From Candidatus Roizmanbacteria bacterium RIFCSPHIGHO2_02_FULL_37_13b (GTDB lineage Bacteria > Patescibacteriota > Microgenomatia > UBA1406 > HO2-37-13b), in assembly GCA_001789395.1 (NCBI GenBank), contig MFZK01000019.1:1-49024 (forward strand): a stretch of DNA of 49,024 nucleotides. The letters are read 5' to 3'. This document shows, in pieces, positions 7,075-15,334 of this stretch; positions within the stretch are counted from its first letter, which is position 1; each line of letters starts with the position of its first letter. Both the position numbers and the translations under genes were made by a program. Below the pieces are notes generated by a model, which made no database searches, had not been told where the DNA came from, and worked only from the letters and a program-made list of their open reading frames with translations.

Positions 7075-9291
7075 ATGAAAATAAAGGGTTTTATTTTTTG
7101 CATAATTCTCTTTTTTACTATATTTACCACTAATTTTGTCTTTGCTGAAGACAATAATTCACCAGGCGGAATAATTCCAAAACTTCAAAAGACACAAAAC
7201 GACCCGAAACTTTTTGAAGGACATGTTTATCCTAATTGGGGTCCACCTTGTCAAAGATATACATACTCAGTAATTTACCGTGATAAAGACGGCCAAAAGC
7301 CTGAGTATATGAAAATTTACTTCAACGGGGATATGATAGACATGCAGCCCGTCTTTGATAAATCCACGGCGGGTAAAAAAGATTATCAGAAAGGCGTTCG
7401 TTATGAATACAATAATGTTCCTAATAAAGTCGACTCTAATTTTTATTACTTTGAAGCATCAAACGGTCTAGGATATGCACGTGCCTCCATTATTGATTCT
7501 CCTGATAATGGTCCGGTTCTTTTTACAACCCCTTTTGATAAAAACGAGATTTCTGTAATCGATAAAAGCACAGGGCAAAAAATTTTAAACTTTCCAACGG
7601 GAAAAGAATGGGTTGGAGGAGTAGCTCTATCTGATGACGGTAAATATTTGGCAGTTAAAACCTCACAACACGTTTATTTATTTGATACGTCTAAACCCAT
7701 TAAACCTTTATGGCAATTTAATTGCGAGCAGTGTCGGATTGGTGATGATGTTAAAGGTGGAGTAGCTATTTCTGGTGATGGTTCCAAAATAATTGCAGCA
7801 TTTGGAGAACGCGTCGCTTTGTTTGCTAAAACCAGTAATCAACCACTATGGATGTATGAGAAAGCAGGTAATGCTTATAATGTAGCCATTTCTAAAGACG
7901 GAGAATATGTAGCCTCAGCTACAGCAGGAGATGAAGCTAATACTAATTCTAATCTGATAATCTTATGGCAGTCAAAAAGCGAAACGCCTTTATGGCAATA
8001 TCATGCCTCGGGTAATTTTCATGATGTTTCACTTTCTGAGGACGGTAAATTTATTGTTGGTTCAACGGGTTGTCCGGACAGAAGATTTTATCTTTTCTCA
8101 CGCGATTCTAATAAACCACTTATTCAAAGTGATCCTCTGACCCGCGATTCACCGGTGCATCGAGCCAAGATTTCTTCAGATGGTACATTAATGGCAGTTG
8201 GTAGCGAATCAGATGCGGGAGCAGTATTTTTGTTTGATAAAAAATCAAAGAGCCCTGTCTGGAAATTTTCCACTCCAAACGGTAGTTCCGTCCGGGCTTT
8301 AAATTTTACACCTAATGGCAAATATATCGGAGCGGCAACTTTTGGTGGAGATACTTATATTTTTGATAAAGACACAAATACTCCTGTGGCAAACTGGAAA
8401 TTAAATGTTTCTTTAGGTGCAATAGATATTGCAGATGATGGAAGCTTTATTGCTGTTGGTGGAACAGACAACAAACTATATATTTTAGATAAAATTTCCA
8501 AATCCAAAACAGACATTCCTTTTAATGAGTATATCGAAGAGATTGATATTTCGGCAAATGGAAAATATATAGCAGCAGGAACTGGTGGATCAGTGTACTT
8601 CTTTGAAACATACATTTCTCAAGATAGAGGAAAAGTTTTTGATTGTTCGAACGTGATTGAACCTCCTTCTGAAAGTCAAATGATGGCAGAGGTTGGAATA
8701 AATAAAAGGGGTGAGCAGGCAAACGTCAGTATTTGTGGAGATGGAAGATGTGAAGGACCTGAAACGATAGAAAATTGCACCCGAGATTGTGACCCAAATA
8801 TTAAAAGTTCTAATAATTTTAAAACCTTACAAATAAATAGGAAAATGCCAGGAATGTTGTTCATATTTGGATTTTTAATATCTCTTCTTGCATTTTCTTT
8901 CTATTTAGCAATCTTAAAATTCCCTCTTTTAAAAGGAATAAAGGAAACGGGAACAAAGCTTAACAACGCCAAATTTTTATCGTTGTTATATCTGAATACA
9001 AAAAAAGTAATTATTATTCTGTCAATAACGACGGGAATCTTTTTAGTTCTCATTATTGTCTCAATAGTTATTAATAAATCAGCTACTATCGTTACAGAAC
9101 CAAAAGAAAATATAAAAACAGAAACTGAAAATTCTCTTCAGAATAATGGTAATCAACCCACTCCGAATCAAGATAAGCAATATTTGCCTTCTGGTAAACA
9201 AGGAAGCAGTGTTTGTGGTAATAATATGTGCGAACCTGATTTTGGGGAAACAAAAGAAAATTGTTCTGAAGATTGTTCAGCTAGTGATTAG
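7075..9291 (+). CDS. Secreted membrane-anchored beta-propeller protein with two Cys-rich motifs
   Basis: From the ATG at 7075 the product is 738 residues, opening with a signal peptide (MKIKGFIFCIILFFTIF, cleavage likely after FVFA). Residues about 142-515 hold about eight WD40/PQQ-like blades built on a repeated pattern such as VALSDDGKYLAV followed by YLFDTSKPIKPLW, so an extracellular propeller is likely. A cysteine motif CGDGRCEGPETIENCTRDC lies near residue 552, membrane helices near 592-614 and 644-668, and a second motif CGNNMCEPDFGETKENC near 712. Both Cys motifs would therefore lie outside the cell. Ligand and function are unknown. An in-frame TTG at 7030 would place extra residues before the signal peptide and was rejected. 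Confidence 0.8.
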   Translation: MKIKGFIFCIILFFTIFTTNFVFAEDNNSPGGIIPKLQKTQNDPKLFEGHVYPNWGPPCQRYTYSVIYRDKDGQKPEYMKIYFNGDMIDMQPVFDKSTAGKKDYQKGVRYEYNNVPNKVDSNFYYFEASNGLGYARASIIDSPDNGPVLFTTPFDKNEISVIDKSTGQKILNFPTGKEWVGGVALSDDGKYLAVKTSQHVYLFDTSKPIKPLWQFNCEQCRIGDDVKGGVAISGDGSKIIAAFGERVALFAKTSNQPLWMYEKAGNAYNVAISKDGEYVASATAGDEANTNSNLIILWQSKSETPLWQYHASGNFHDVSLSEDGKFIVGSTGCPDRRFYLFSRDSNKPLIQSDPLTRDSPVHRAKISSDGTLMAVGSESDAGAVFLFDKKSKSPVWKFSTPNGSSVRALNFTPNGKYIGAATFGGDTYIFDKDTNTPVANWKLNVSLGAIDIADDGSFIAVGGTDNKLYILDKISKSKTDIPFNEYIEEIDISANGKYIAAGTGGSVYFFETYISQDRGKVFDCSNVIEPPSESQMMAEVGINKRGEQANVSICGDGRCEGPETIENCTRDCDPNIKSSNNFKTLQINRKMPGMLFIFGFLISLLAFSFYLAILKFPLLKGIKETGTKLNNAKFLSLLYLNTKKVIIILSITTGIFLVLIIVSIVINKSATIVTEPKENIKTETENSLQNNGNQPTPNQDKQYLPSGKQGSSVCGNNMCEPDFGETKENCSEDCSASD

Positions 9292-9297
9292 AAAGAT

Positions 9298-9933
9298 TTA
9301 ATAACGAATACTTTTTTTCTTCAAATACACGAAAACCGATCCTAAAACAAAGACAATAGACATGACTAAAAGACTTCCGTATAAAAAGCGATCAAGAGCA
9401 TATAAAAGCGTTTTGTCATAAAAGTAATATCTTATAACTACTTTTAGTCCGTGAATAAATATACTGTATAAAACTCCCAAAAAAAACATATTGCCATAGG
9501 AAAAATTGGGAATCTTACTTAATTTATATGCGGAGACCAAAACCATAGCTTCCCATACCCATTGACTTACTCTTAAAGCCATTAAGTTATCGTCGATCTT
9601 GAGCCCAAAAAAGTATTGCCATAGAACGGTAAGAACAGAAATTAGAATTAAATACCAAATCGGTTTGAGATATTCGCTTAGGGTTTTCCCGAAAATCTTG
9701 ACTTTAACGACAGGCAAAAGACAAAGACCTAGAATTACAATTAGAAGAATAAGACTAAATACCAAATCCCCGCGTTTATCTAATGCCTTGTAGATGGGTA
9801 AAATATCTAATTTATCGCCGGTTTGGGTGTAGTTTTTTGTTTGTGACCCAGGACAATCCACTTTTTGATTGCCGACAAAACACTCTCGATTTTTTGTTTC
9901 TATTTTTCCTGAATAGTATGCTATTGTTTTCAT
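9298..9933 (-). CDS. Hypothetical polytopic membrane protein
   Basis: I do not recognise this 211-residue protein. The first 55 residues are polar and include two cysteines (ECFVGNQKVDCPG), suggesting a small extracytoplasmic loop or domain. About five hydrophobic segments follow, the first near LVFSLILLIVILGLCLLP and the last near LLVMSIVFVLGSVFVYL, then a basic KKKSIRY tail. Its ATG overlaps the stop of a 37-residue single-helix ORF (ATGA), so the two are likely co-translated and may act together. It converges on the propeller gene with a 6-nt gap. Confidence 0.6.
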   Translation of the reverse strand: MKTIAYYSGKIETKNRECFVGNQKVDCPGSQTKNYTQTGDKLDILPIYKALDKRGDLVFSLILLIVILGLCLLPVVKVKIFGKTLSEYLKPIWYLILISVLTVLWQYFFGLKIDDNLMALRVSQWVWEAMVLVSAYKLSKIPNFSYGNMFFLGVLYSIFIHGLKVVIRYYFYDKTLLYALDRFLYGSLLVMSIVFVLGSVFVYLKKKSIRY

Positions 9934-10043
9934 CGATAAAATCTTCCTAAACGGGGAAGTACTTGAGTTTTAACTAAAATAATTCCCAGAATAGTGAGAA
10001 TAATTATGGCGACAATATCGATAATTAGTTTTTTATTTTTCAT
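9930..10043 (-). CDS. Small single-pass membrane protein, 37 aa
   Basis: The ORF starts at the ATG at 10043 and ends in a TGA (9932-9930) that overlaps the next gene's ATG. It reads MKNKKLIIDIVAIIILTILG and continues IILVKTQVLPRLGRFYR: a positive start, one strong hydrophobic helix, then a basic tail. Translational coupling to the downstream membrane protein is the main support that it is expressed. Function is unknown. Confidence 0.55.
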   Translation of the reverse strand: MKNKKLIIDIVAIIILTILGIILVKTQVLPRLGRFYR

Positions 10044-10215
10044 TTTTCTATCTAATTTAATATAAACAGAATTGAAATAGTTTTTCAAGATAAATTATAT
10101 GACCTTGAGACATTGAGCTTAAAGTTAAATTAAACTTTTTTATTTCCTTTCACCTCACTTTTATCAACTCTGTTTGAACAATATTCTCAGGGTTTAAGGA
10201 GCTAGGATTTTGTGC

Positions 10216-10221
10216 TACAAT
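10216..10221 (+). promoter_or_regulatory. Possible -10 box of the TrmO-like gene
   Basis: TACAAT lies 22 nt before the ATG at 10244. No convincing -35 box is seen at normal spacing. The rest of the gap 10044-10243 shows no other structure I can support. Confidence 0.4.
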
Positions 10222-10243
10222 AGGGTCATTAAAAAAGTATGAT

Positions 10244-10726
10244 ATGAAAACAGATTTGTGCATGTTTCTTGATGGTAGAGATAAAAACGGTACTATTATA
10301 ATAAAGCCGCTTGGACAGGCGAAAAACAAGGTCGATAAACCAATGTTACCCGGTTGGAAAGATGTTACTACCGAGATTGTCATTGATAAAAATTATGCTA
10401 AAGGTTTGGACGGAATTGAGGATTACTCTCATATAATAATTGTCTATTGGATGGATAAGGAAAAAGAATGTCACCTTAAACACCATCCGCAAGGAAAAGA
10501 AGATATTCCATTTGTCGGAATTTTTGCCTGTCGTTGTCCTCAAAGACCAAATCGTATTGCTATATCGACAGTAGAGTTAGTCAAAAGAAAAGACAATGTG
10601 TTAATAGTGAAAGGCTTGGATATTGTTGATGGTACACCTATATTAGATATAAAACCTTACACTCCTCAATATGATAATGTGGGTAAAGCAAAAGTTCCTA
10701 ATTGGGTAAGTAAGCTTGTTTTCTAA
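10244..10726 (+). CDS. TrmO-like tRNA (N6-threonylcarbamoyladenosine-37) methyltransferase
   Basis: The 160-residue protein has the UPF0066/TsaA-like fold signatures: a short beta-barrel start (IIIKPLGQAKNKVDKP), then GLDGIEDYSHIIIVYWMD, HHPQGKEDIPFVGIFACRCPQRPNRIAIS and LDIVDGTPILDIKPYTPQYD. In TrmO these strands bind SAM and the t6A37 nucleoside of tRNA-Thr for N6-methylation. E. coli TrmO has an extra C-terminal domain, about 70 residues, that is absent here, as in many archaeal and compact bacterial members. The family call is firm; the exact tRNA substrate is inferred. Confidence 0.8.
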   Translation: MKTDLCMFLDGRDKNGTIIIKPLGQAKNKVDKPMLPGWKDVTTEIVIDKNYAKGLDGIEDYSHIIIVYWMDKEKECHLKHHPQGKEDIPFVGIFACRCPQRPNRIAISTVELVKRKDNVLIVKGLDIVDGTPILDIKPYTPQYDNVGKAKVPNWVSKLVF

Positions 10727-10734
10727 AAAACGTT

Positions 10735-10756
10735 AACCCCAGTAACCCGTGGGGTT
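10735..10756 (+). terminator. Bidirectional intrinsic terminator between convergent genes
   Basis: AACCCCA (10735-10741) pairs with TGGGGTT (10750-10756) around an 8-nt loop. The plus strand continues ATTTATATTT and the minus strand reads into a run of T after AACG, so it can serve both the TrmO-like gene and the leftward surface-protein gene. Confidence 0.65.
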
Positions 10757-10865
10757 ATTTATATTTAACTTTGAACCTCCGGTTTTTTTTAGAAATTCTT
10801 AATAAAGCAAAAGAATAATATAGAATATTATTTGAAAAAATAGTTGATAATTGAGTATTTTGAGA

Positions 10866-13800
10866 TTAAAAAATAAAATCAAAGATCTTTTGCAGTAAAC
10901 CACCTGTTTTTTTTGGCTTTTCTTGTATTGGTTTGGGTGGCAAAACAGCAATCTTTTCCTCCTGTTTTTGTATTTTTACTTGTTGTTTATTATCTCTTAC
11001 TATTTCAGCTTTTTGAGTTTTATAGGCTATAGAAGAACCATTGGTGAAACCAGCCACGATCATATAATAGCCTTTAATAGTAGATAGAGCTGCTACAGTT
11101 CTGTTTTTTTTATCGAGGATGCTGGTTGGAAGTATTTTCCACGTTTTTCCATTGTCGACAGATTGAGCAATCTTAAGCGATTTTTCCGGAAGTTTACCAA
11201 GTTGACTTAAATTGTATTTAATGGCAACTATCGATGGTTTTAGCGGATTAACTATTTTAGCGTCGTTAAAAAACGAGCGGAACCATAGATCATAGACATC
11301 AGAGACTTGCCAGTATGAACCAATGTGGTAAGGGTTTTTTTTGGGGTAGACTGATTTGCCTAAATAGCTATCCCAAGCCAGTGTTCCCGACTCGACAATC
11401 ATTATAATTTCATCGCCAATTTTTAATACACCACCATTGTTGGCGAGAAGAGGAGCGGTTCTAGCTTGTGATGCTCCTGAGGAAGACGATGACGAAGAAG
11501 ATGAACTTGAGGCAGTGCTTTTTTTGCCGGCAGAAAAAGGAGCAAAATCCGTAAAATGATTAATAGTGATCGTAATAGTGTTATTATCTTTGTCAATTGA
11601 GGTATTATCTGCTGTCTTCCAAGTATTGGTAGTTGTGTCCCAGTAACCCGCTAAAAGATCATTTTCAGTTATTCCCAGTGAAGTGAGTGTAGCTTCTGAA
11701 TAGGGCATAACAATAGTGACATTCGAATTGAAATTTGAAGTAATTTCAGAACCATTACTATCAAGAGCGGTTATGTCGTAACCAATATTTATTGGTGCTG
11801 CTAAACTTTGACTGGGAAGTTGAGCTTTAGCCGTGATAGTTACAGTGACAGTGCCAGATGAAGCTAAAGCGCCTGCCGGAATGTTAATTGTTGTGCCGTC
11901 TGATAGGGTGATAGTTTTTTGATTAGAAGCTGTGTAGGTAACCGTCGTTGAGTCAGGCATAGTGCCTGTGTTGGAAAGACTTAAATTTAGGCTATTTGTG
12001 CCAGATGATGGTGAAATAACCGTTTCAGATGACCTTATAAACGAAGTTTTAGAAATATCATACATTGCTTTTATATGCCAATTAGTACCGGTTGAGACAG
12101 ATAAAGTGTAGTTACCGCCGCTATTAGCTGTAGTTCCTGAATAACCCCCCGCTTCACTCCAAGCACTGACAAAAGCTGGTTTTACTGTTCCTCCTTGAGA
12201 TACAGTTCCGGTAACAGTAGCATCAGCATTTGTAAATTGTAGATTGACAGTTGAAGTACCTCCATTTATCGGCGTGACCGAGACACTGCGAGGATTTATA
12301 TAAGAGAAGGATGGCGGGACAAACGTCTGTACATAATAAGTTGTGCCGGAAGGAACTTTCACAGAATATACACCATTTGAATCAGTCATTGTTCCTTGAT
12401 TAAACATCGATTCACGACTAAAAGATCCTGCCGTATCATTAGATCTGGTATCAATAGATACCCATGCGCCAGCTAAACCACTTCCATCAGGATCTTTAAT
12501 AGTACCGCTTATTGTGGCGTCATTTTTTTTAACTATAATATTTTTGGTTTGAGTAAGAGCGCCAGTTGCGATCGATACTTTATTATTTGATGGGGGTTGT
12601 CTTAAATAGGTGTTACTTTCGCCATCAGTCAATGATGGATCAATCCAATAGCCAATATACCAGTCACCCGGGCATACCTGCATAGAATAAGACCCATCAC
12701 TTGTATTCACTGTTGCCATGGCAAAATTGGTGGTTCCGGAATTGGCAAACACTTCAGCTCTTACTCCAGTGATAGTTGAGCCGGAATCTGAATCTTTTTT
12801 TAGATAGCCACTGATTGTACCTGTAGCTTGAGTCATAGTAATTGTTGCCGACGAAGTAGCATCAGCAGTGGTTGTCACCGAGCTTGAAGAACCAGTACAA
12901 TAGCCTACACCAGACGGCAAAGACACTCCAACATCAAAAGTTCCAGCAGGTACTTTTAGTGTAAAGACTCCATTTTTCACAGGTGCTCCCATTGAAGAAT
13001 ACATCATTGGCCCAGGACCGCCAGATGATCCACTTGTCTCAACAAATGCATAACCCATTTCCAAACTTGTTAGCGTAGTTCCGTTGGTGTCAACAAGTCG
13101 ACCACTTATGGTTGCATTGGCTATCTGTAAAGTAACATTATTGCCCGAGCTGGTAGCTCCATCAGCTACGGTTACTTGAAGTGGCGCCTGGTCATTAATA
13201 TATGTGGTTCCGCTGTAGTTGCCAGACATGCCGGGATCTTGTGAAACTGATATCATCCAGGTACCGGCAGAAACAAGAATTGAATAATTACCATCGGCAT
13301 CAGTAGAATCATAACCCCAACCACCACCGTTCTGCTTCCAAGTGTTAACAGTTTTATTGGCAACACCCGCTCCGTTTGAATCAATTACACGTCCGCCAAT
13401 AGTAGAATTTTTGGTTACCAATCTTATATTTCCTGCGGCGTATCCGTCACAATTCCCATCAGAATCTGCATCTTTTACTGTGAATTTGATTTCAGCGGGT
13501 GATCCGTAATTAGATTGCCAACTGCTAATACCTAAATTATATGATCCCTCCGGCACCTTTAGATTAAAAGCACCGCTTGAGTTAACATTTCCACTATTGC
13601 CTCCACCTTGATAAGACCATACACTAACATTTACATTTGATTGAGGGTCAGTCAATGCACTGCCGTCAGGAGCCAAAACTGTACCGGTGACAGCACAGTT
13701 TGCCAGCTGAGCAGTAAAATTCACAGTTGTAGATGTCCCCGGACTATCATTATTGGCAAACTTGACTCTGGTTGGCATTTTATTATACGTCCAGTCAACG

Positions 13801-14408
13801 CTCTCAGGACTACCGCCGTAATTAGCGCTTGGTGAAACCATCCAAGCACCAGAGCCGACCTTTAATGTATATTCACCGCTTGCATTAGTTGTAGTCTGAA
13901 CCCACCCCATCCCCATTTCTTTATAAGCGTTAATATACGCTCCTGATATCACCGCGCTGTTTGATTTTGTCAATATACCAGTCACAGTATTATTAGGAAT
14001 AGTAAATGCAATCACGGCACGGCTAGAGCTATCAAAATTTGTACCTACAGTGCCGTCACGATAATAAGTTTGGCCAGAGTCTGTAAAAGTTATTGAGGTG
14101 CTGCTAAGATCTGGGGCTATTAAACCATCCGGATTTTGCCAGGGTGCTCTGAGCTCCAAAATATAAGCAGTCCCGGTAGAAAGATTGGTAAAAGAAAAAG
14201 TTCCGTCAGAAGTAGAAGTCGTCCATAGATTACTACCAGACCAATTATTTGTTCGAAGCATGATTTCAGCACTTGAAAGAGCGGTCGATCCATCCGATTT
14301 GACAGTTTTGCCTTGAAGAGTGGCAGCTAAAGCTTGAGAGAAAAAGGGAAAAGAGAACAAATAAAGAAAAAATAAAACAAGAACAAAACTCAATTTTTTT
14401 TTAGACAT
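10866..14408 (-). CDS. Large secreted repeat protein with carboxypeptidase-regulatory-like domains
   Basis: The 1180-residue product starts with a signal peptide (MSKKKLSFVLVLFFLYLF, cleavage near QALA). It then has about eight tandem beta-sandwich repeats of 80-95 residues following the pattern ATISGRVIDSNGAGVANKTV, then a DGNYSILVSAGTW-type strand pair, which is the carboxypeptidase-regulatory/CnaB-like fold of surface stalks. Residues about 815-965 form a different domain (TITLSDGTTINIPAGALASS to INHFTDFAPFS) resembling ZU5-type modules. A poly-Ser linker follows near 970-985, then a C-terminal region ending in KKTGGLLQKIFDFIF, amphipathic and possibly membrane-associated. There is no LPxTG motif. 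Most likely a cell-surface stalk or adhesin; the ligand is unknown. Confidence 0.8.
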   Translation of the reverse strand: MSKKKLSFVLVLFFLYLFSFPFFSQALAATLQGKTVKSDGSTALSSAEIMLRTNNWSGSNLWTTSTSDGTFSFTNLSTGTAYILELRAPWQNPDGLIAPDLSSTSITFTDSGQTYYRDGTVGTNFDSSSRAVIAFTIPNNTVTGILTKSNSAVISGAYINAYKEMGMGWVQTTTNASGEYTLKVGSGAWMVSPSANYGGSPESVDWTYNKMPTRVKFANNDSPGTSTTVNFTAQLANCAVTGTVLAPDGSALTDPQSNVNVSVWSYQGGGNSGNVNSSGAFNLKVPEGSYNLGISSWQSNYGSPAEIKFTVKDADSDGNCDGYAAGNIRLVTKNSTIGGRVIDSNGAGVANKTVNTWKQNGGGWGYDSTDADGNYSILVSAGTWMISVSQDPGMSGNYSGTTYINDQAPLQVTVADGATSSGNNVTLQIANATISGRLVDTNGTTLTSLEMGYAFVETSGSSGGPGPMMYSSMGAPVKNGVFTLKVPAGTFDVGVSLPSGVGYCTGSSSSVTTTADATSSATITMTQATGTISGYLKKDSDSGSTITGVRAEVFANSGTTNFAMATVNTSDGSYSMQVCPGDWYIGYWIDPSLTDGESNTYLRQPPSNNKVSIATGALTQTKNIIVKKNDATISGTIKDPDGSGLAGAWVSIDTRSNDTAGSFSRESMFNQGTMTDSNGVYSVKVPSGTTYYVQTFVPPSFSYINPRSVSVTPINGGTSTVNLQFTNADATVTGTVSQGGTVKPAFVSAWSEAGGYSGTTANSGGNYTLSVSTGTNWHIKAMYDISKTSFIRSSETVISPSSGTNSLNLSLSNTGTMPDSTTVTYTASNQKTITLSDGTTINIPAGALASSGTVTVTITAKAQLPSQSLAAPINIGYDITALDSNGSEITSNFNSNVTIVMPYSEATLTSLGITENDLLAGYWDTTTNTWKTADNTSIDKDNNTITITINHFTDFAPFSAGKKSTASSSSSSSSSSSGASQARTAPLLANNGGVLKIGDEIIMIVESGTLAWDSYLGKSVYPKKNPYHIGSYWQVSDVYDLWFRSFFNDAKIVNPLKPSIVAIKYNLSQLGKLPEKSLKIAQSVDNGKTWKILPTSILDKKNRTVAALSTIKGYYMIVAGFTNGSSIAYKTQKAEIVRDNKQQVKIQKQEEKIAVLPPKPIQEKPKKTGGLLQKIFDFIF

Positions 14409-14452
14409 ATAAATAACCCAATATTAAATTAGAAAAAATACACTTCATTTAT

Positions 14453-14481
14453 AGAGTAAAGAGATTTTTTCGTCTTGTCAA
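14453..14481 (-). promoter_or_regulatory. Promoter of the large repeat protein
   Basis: On the minus strand a perfect TTGACA (14481-14476) is followed after 17 nt by TACTCT (14458-14453). The predicted start leaves about 38 nt of leader before the ATG at 14408. Confidence 0.55.
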
Positions 14482-14527
14482 GAAGTCACTTTGTTTTGAT
14501 TCTTCAGCCAGTTTCTATACTATAGTA

Positions 14528-14556
14528 TTTACTTATAGGATATATTATGATATAAT
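14528..14556 (+). promoter_or_regulatory. Promoter of the mini-LPYTG, sortase and glycosyltransferase genes
   Basis: TTTACT (14528-14533), 17 nt, then TATAAT (14551-14556), ending 34 nt before the ATG at 14591. The three plus-strand genes that follow are closely spaced and probably share it. Confidence 0.6.
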
Positions 14557-14590
14557 AAGACATTGTTAGTTAAATCATAATATAAAATCT

Positions 14591-14776
14591 ATGTCAATTG
14601 GAGGATTCTCAGGACAAGTACTCGGAGCTTCTACCAGCATGGCAGCAGGAGTTATGATACTTCCCTATACAGGTATAAATACCCTCAGTGCAATTCTACC
14701 TATAGTAGCAATTGGAGTTGGATTTGCTGTACTTTGTACACTTATTGTTACAAGAATTATTCGGATTGTACGGTAA
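14591..14776 (+). CDS. Mini sortase-substrate-like protein with LPYTG motif (61 aa)
   Basis: The protein has only the parts expected at the C-terminal end of a sortase substrate. MSIGGFSGQVLGASTSMAAG is followed by LPYTG, a roughly 25-residue hydrophobic helix (LSAILPIVAIGVGFAVLC) and a basic end RIIRIVR. The next gene, 13 nt on, is a sortase. VLGAST-type segments precede LPxTG motifs in surface proteins of related uncultured bacteria, as I recall. It may be a free-standing anchor module, a remnant of a larger gene, or a real tiny cell-wall protein. No Shine-Dalgarno sequence is seen. Confidence 0.6.
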   Translation: MSIGGFSGQVLGASTSMAAGVMILPYTGINTLSAILPIVAIGVGFAVLCTLIVTRIIRIVR

Positions 14777-14788
14777 GTTTTGATTGGC

Positions 14789-15331
14789 ATGAAAATCTCA
14801 AGTAAAACTTTAATATCAATCCTATGCATTAATATTATTTTACTTCTTTCAGTTGTAACTGTTTTAAAAGAAGAAAACAAAAATATTCGAGATCTTCAGG
14901 TTGTGCAAAATGAAGATAACGCAAGCGAGCCTGATTTACTATATATTCCTAAACTCAATATCAAAAAATCAATAAAACCGGGATTATATGACTTTCAACA
15001 AAAACAATGGAATATTAGCTCCAGTTATCCTCATTATGCCACAGTATCAGCAAAGCCAAATACTTTGGGTGGAAATACCGTTATTTATGCTCATAATTCG
15101 GAAAACTTATTTGAAAAAATAAATCAATTAGACTATAAAGATAAAGTTATTTTGACAACTAAAGATGGAAAAATATTTACATATGAGTATGATAGGGAAG
15201 AGTTTGTTCTTCCTTCAGATGTTTCAGTTATTACCCGAGAGGGAAGGCCCCGTCTTACTTTATTGACCTGCGCTGGAAAGAAAAATAGTCTTCGAAAATT
15301 AGTTCATTTTAAGCTCATGAACGCTATATAA
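14789..15331 (+). CDS. Sortase family transpeptidase
   Basis: From the ATG at 14789 (a TTG at 14780 is less likely) the protein is 180 residues. It has an N-terminal signal anchor ILCINIILLLSVVTVL and a sortase beta-barrel. Landmarks are LLYIPKLNIKKSI, GGNTVIYAHNSENLF with the catalytic His, and RLTLLTCAG with the catalytic Cys. The third catalytic residue, usually Arg in an R-L-V context, reads SLRKLVHF, so Arg is one position early or Lys replaces it. Sortases cut LPxTG-type signals and join the protein to a surface amine. The adjacent LPYTG protein is the obvious candidate substrate. The sortase class is not certain. Confidence 0.85.
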   Translation: MKISSKTLISILCINIILLLSVVTVLKEENKNIRDLQVVQNEDNASEPDLLYIPKLNIKKSIKPGLYDFQQKQWNISSSYPHYATVSAKPNTLGGNTVIYAHNSENLFEKINQLDYKDKVILTTKDGKIFTYEYDREEFVLPSDVSVITREGRPRLTLLTCAGKKNSLRKLVHFKLMNAI

Positions 15332-15334
15332 CAT

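Noticed and set aside
11460-11520. Low-complexity tract resembling a microsatellite
   Set aside because: It encodes the poly-Ser linker of the large surface protein with mixed Ser codons; no pure repeat.
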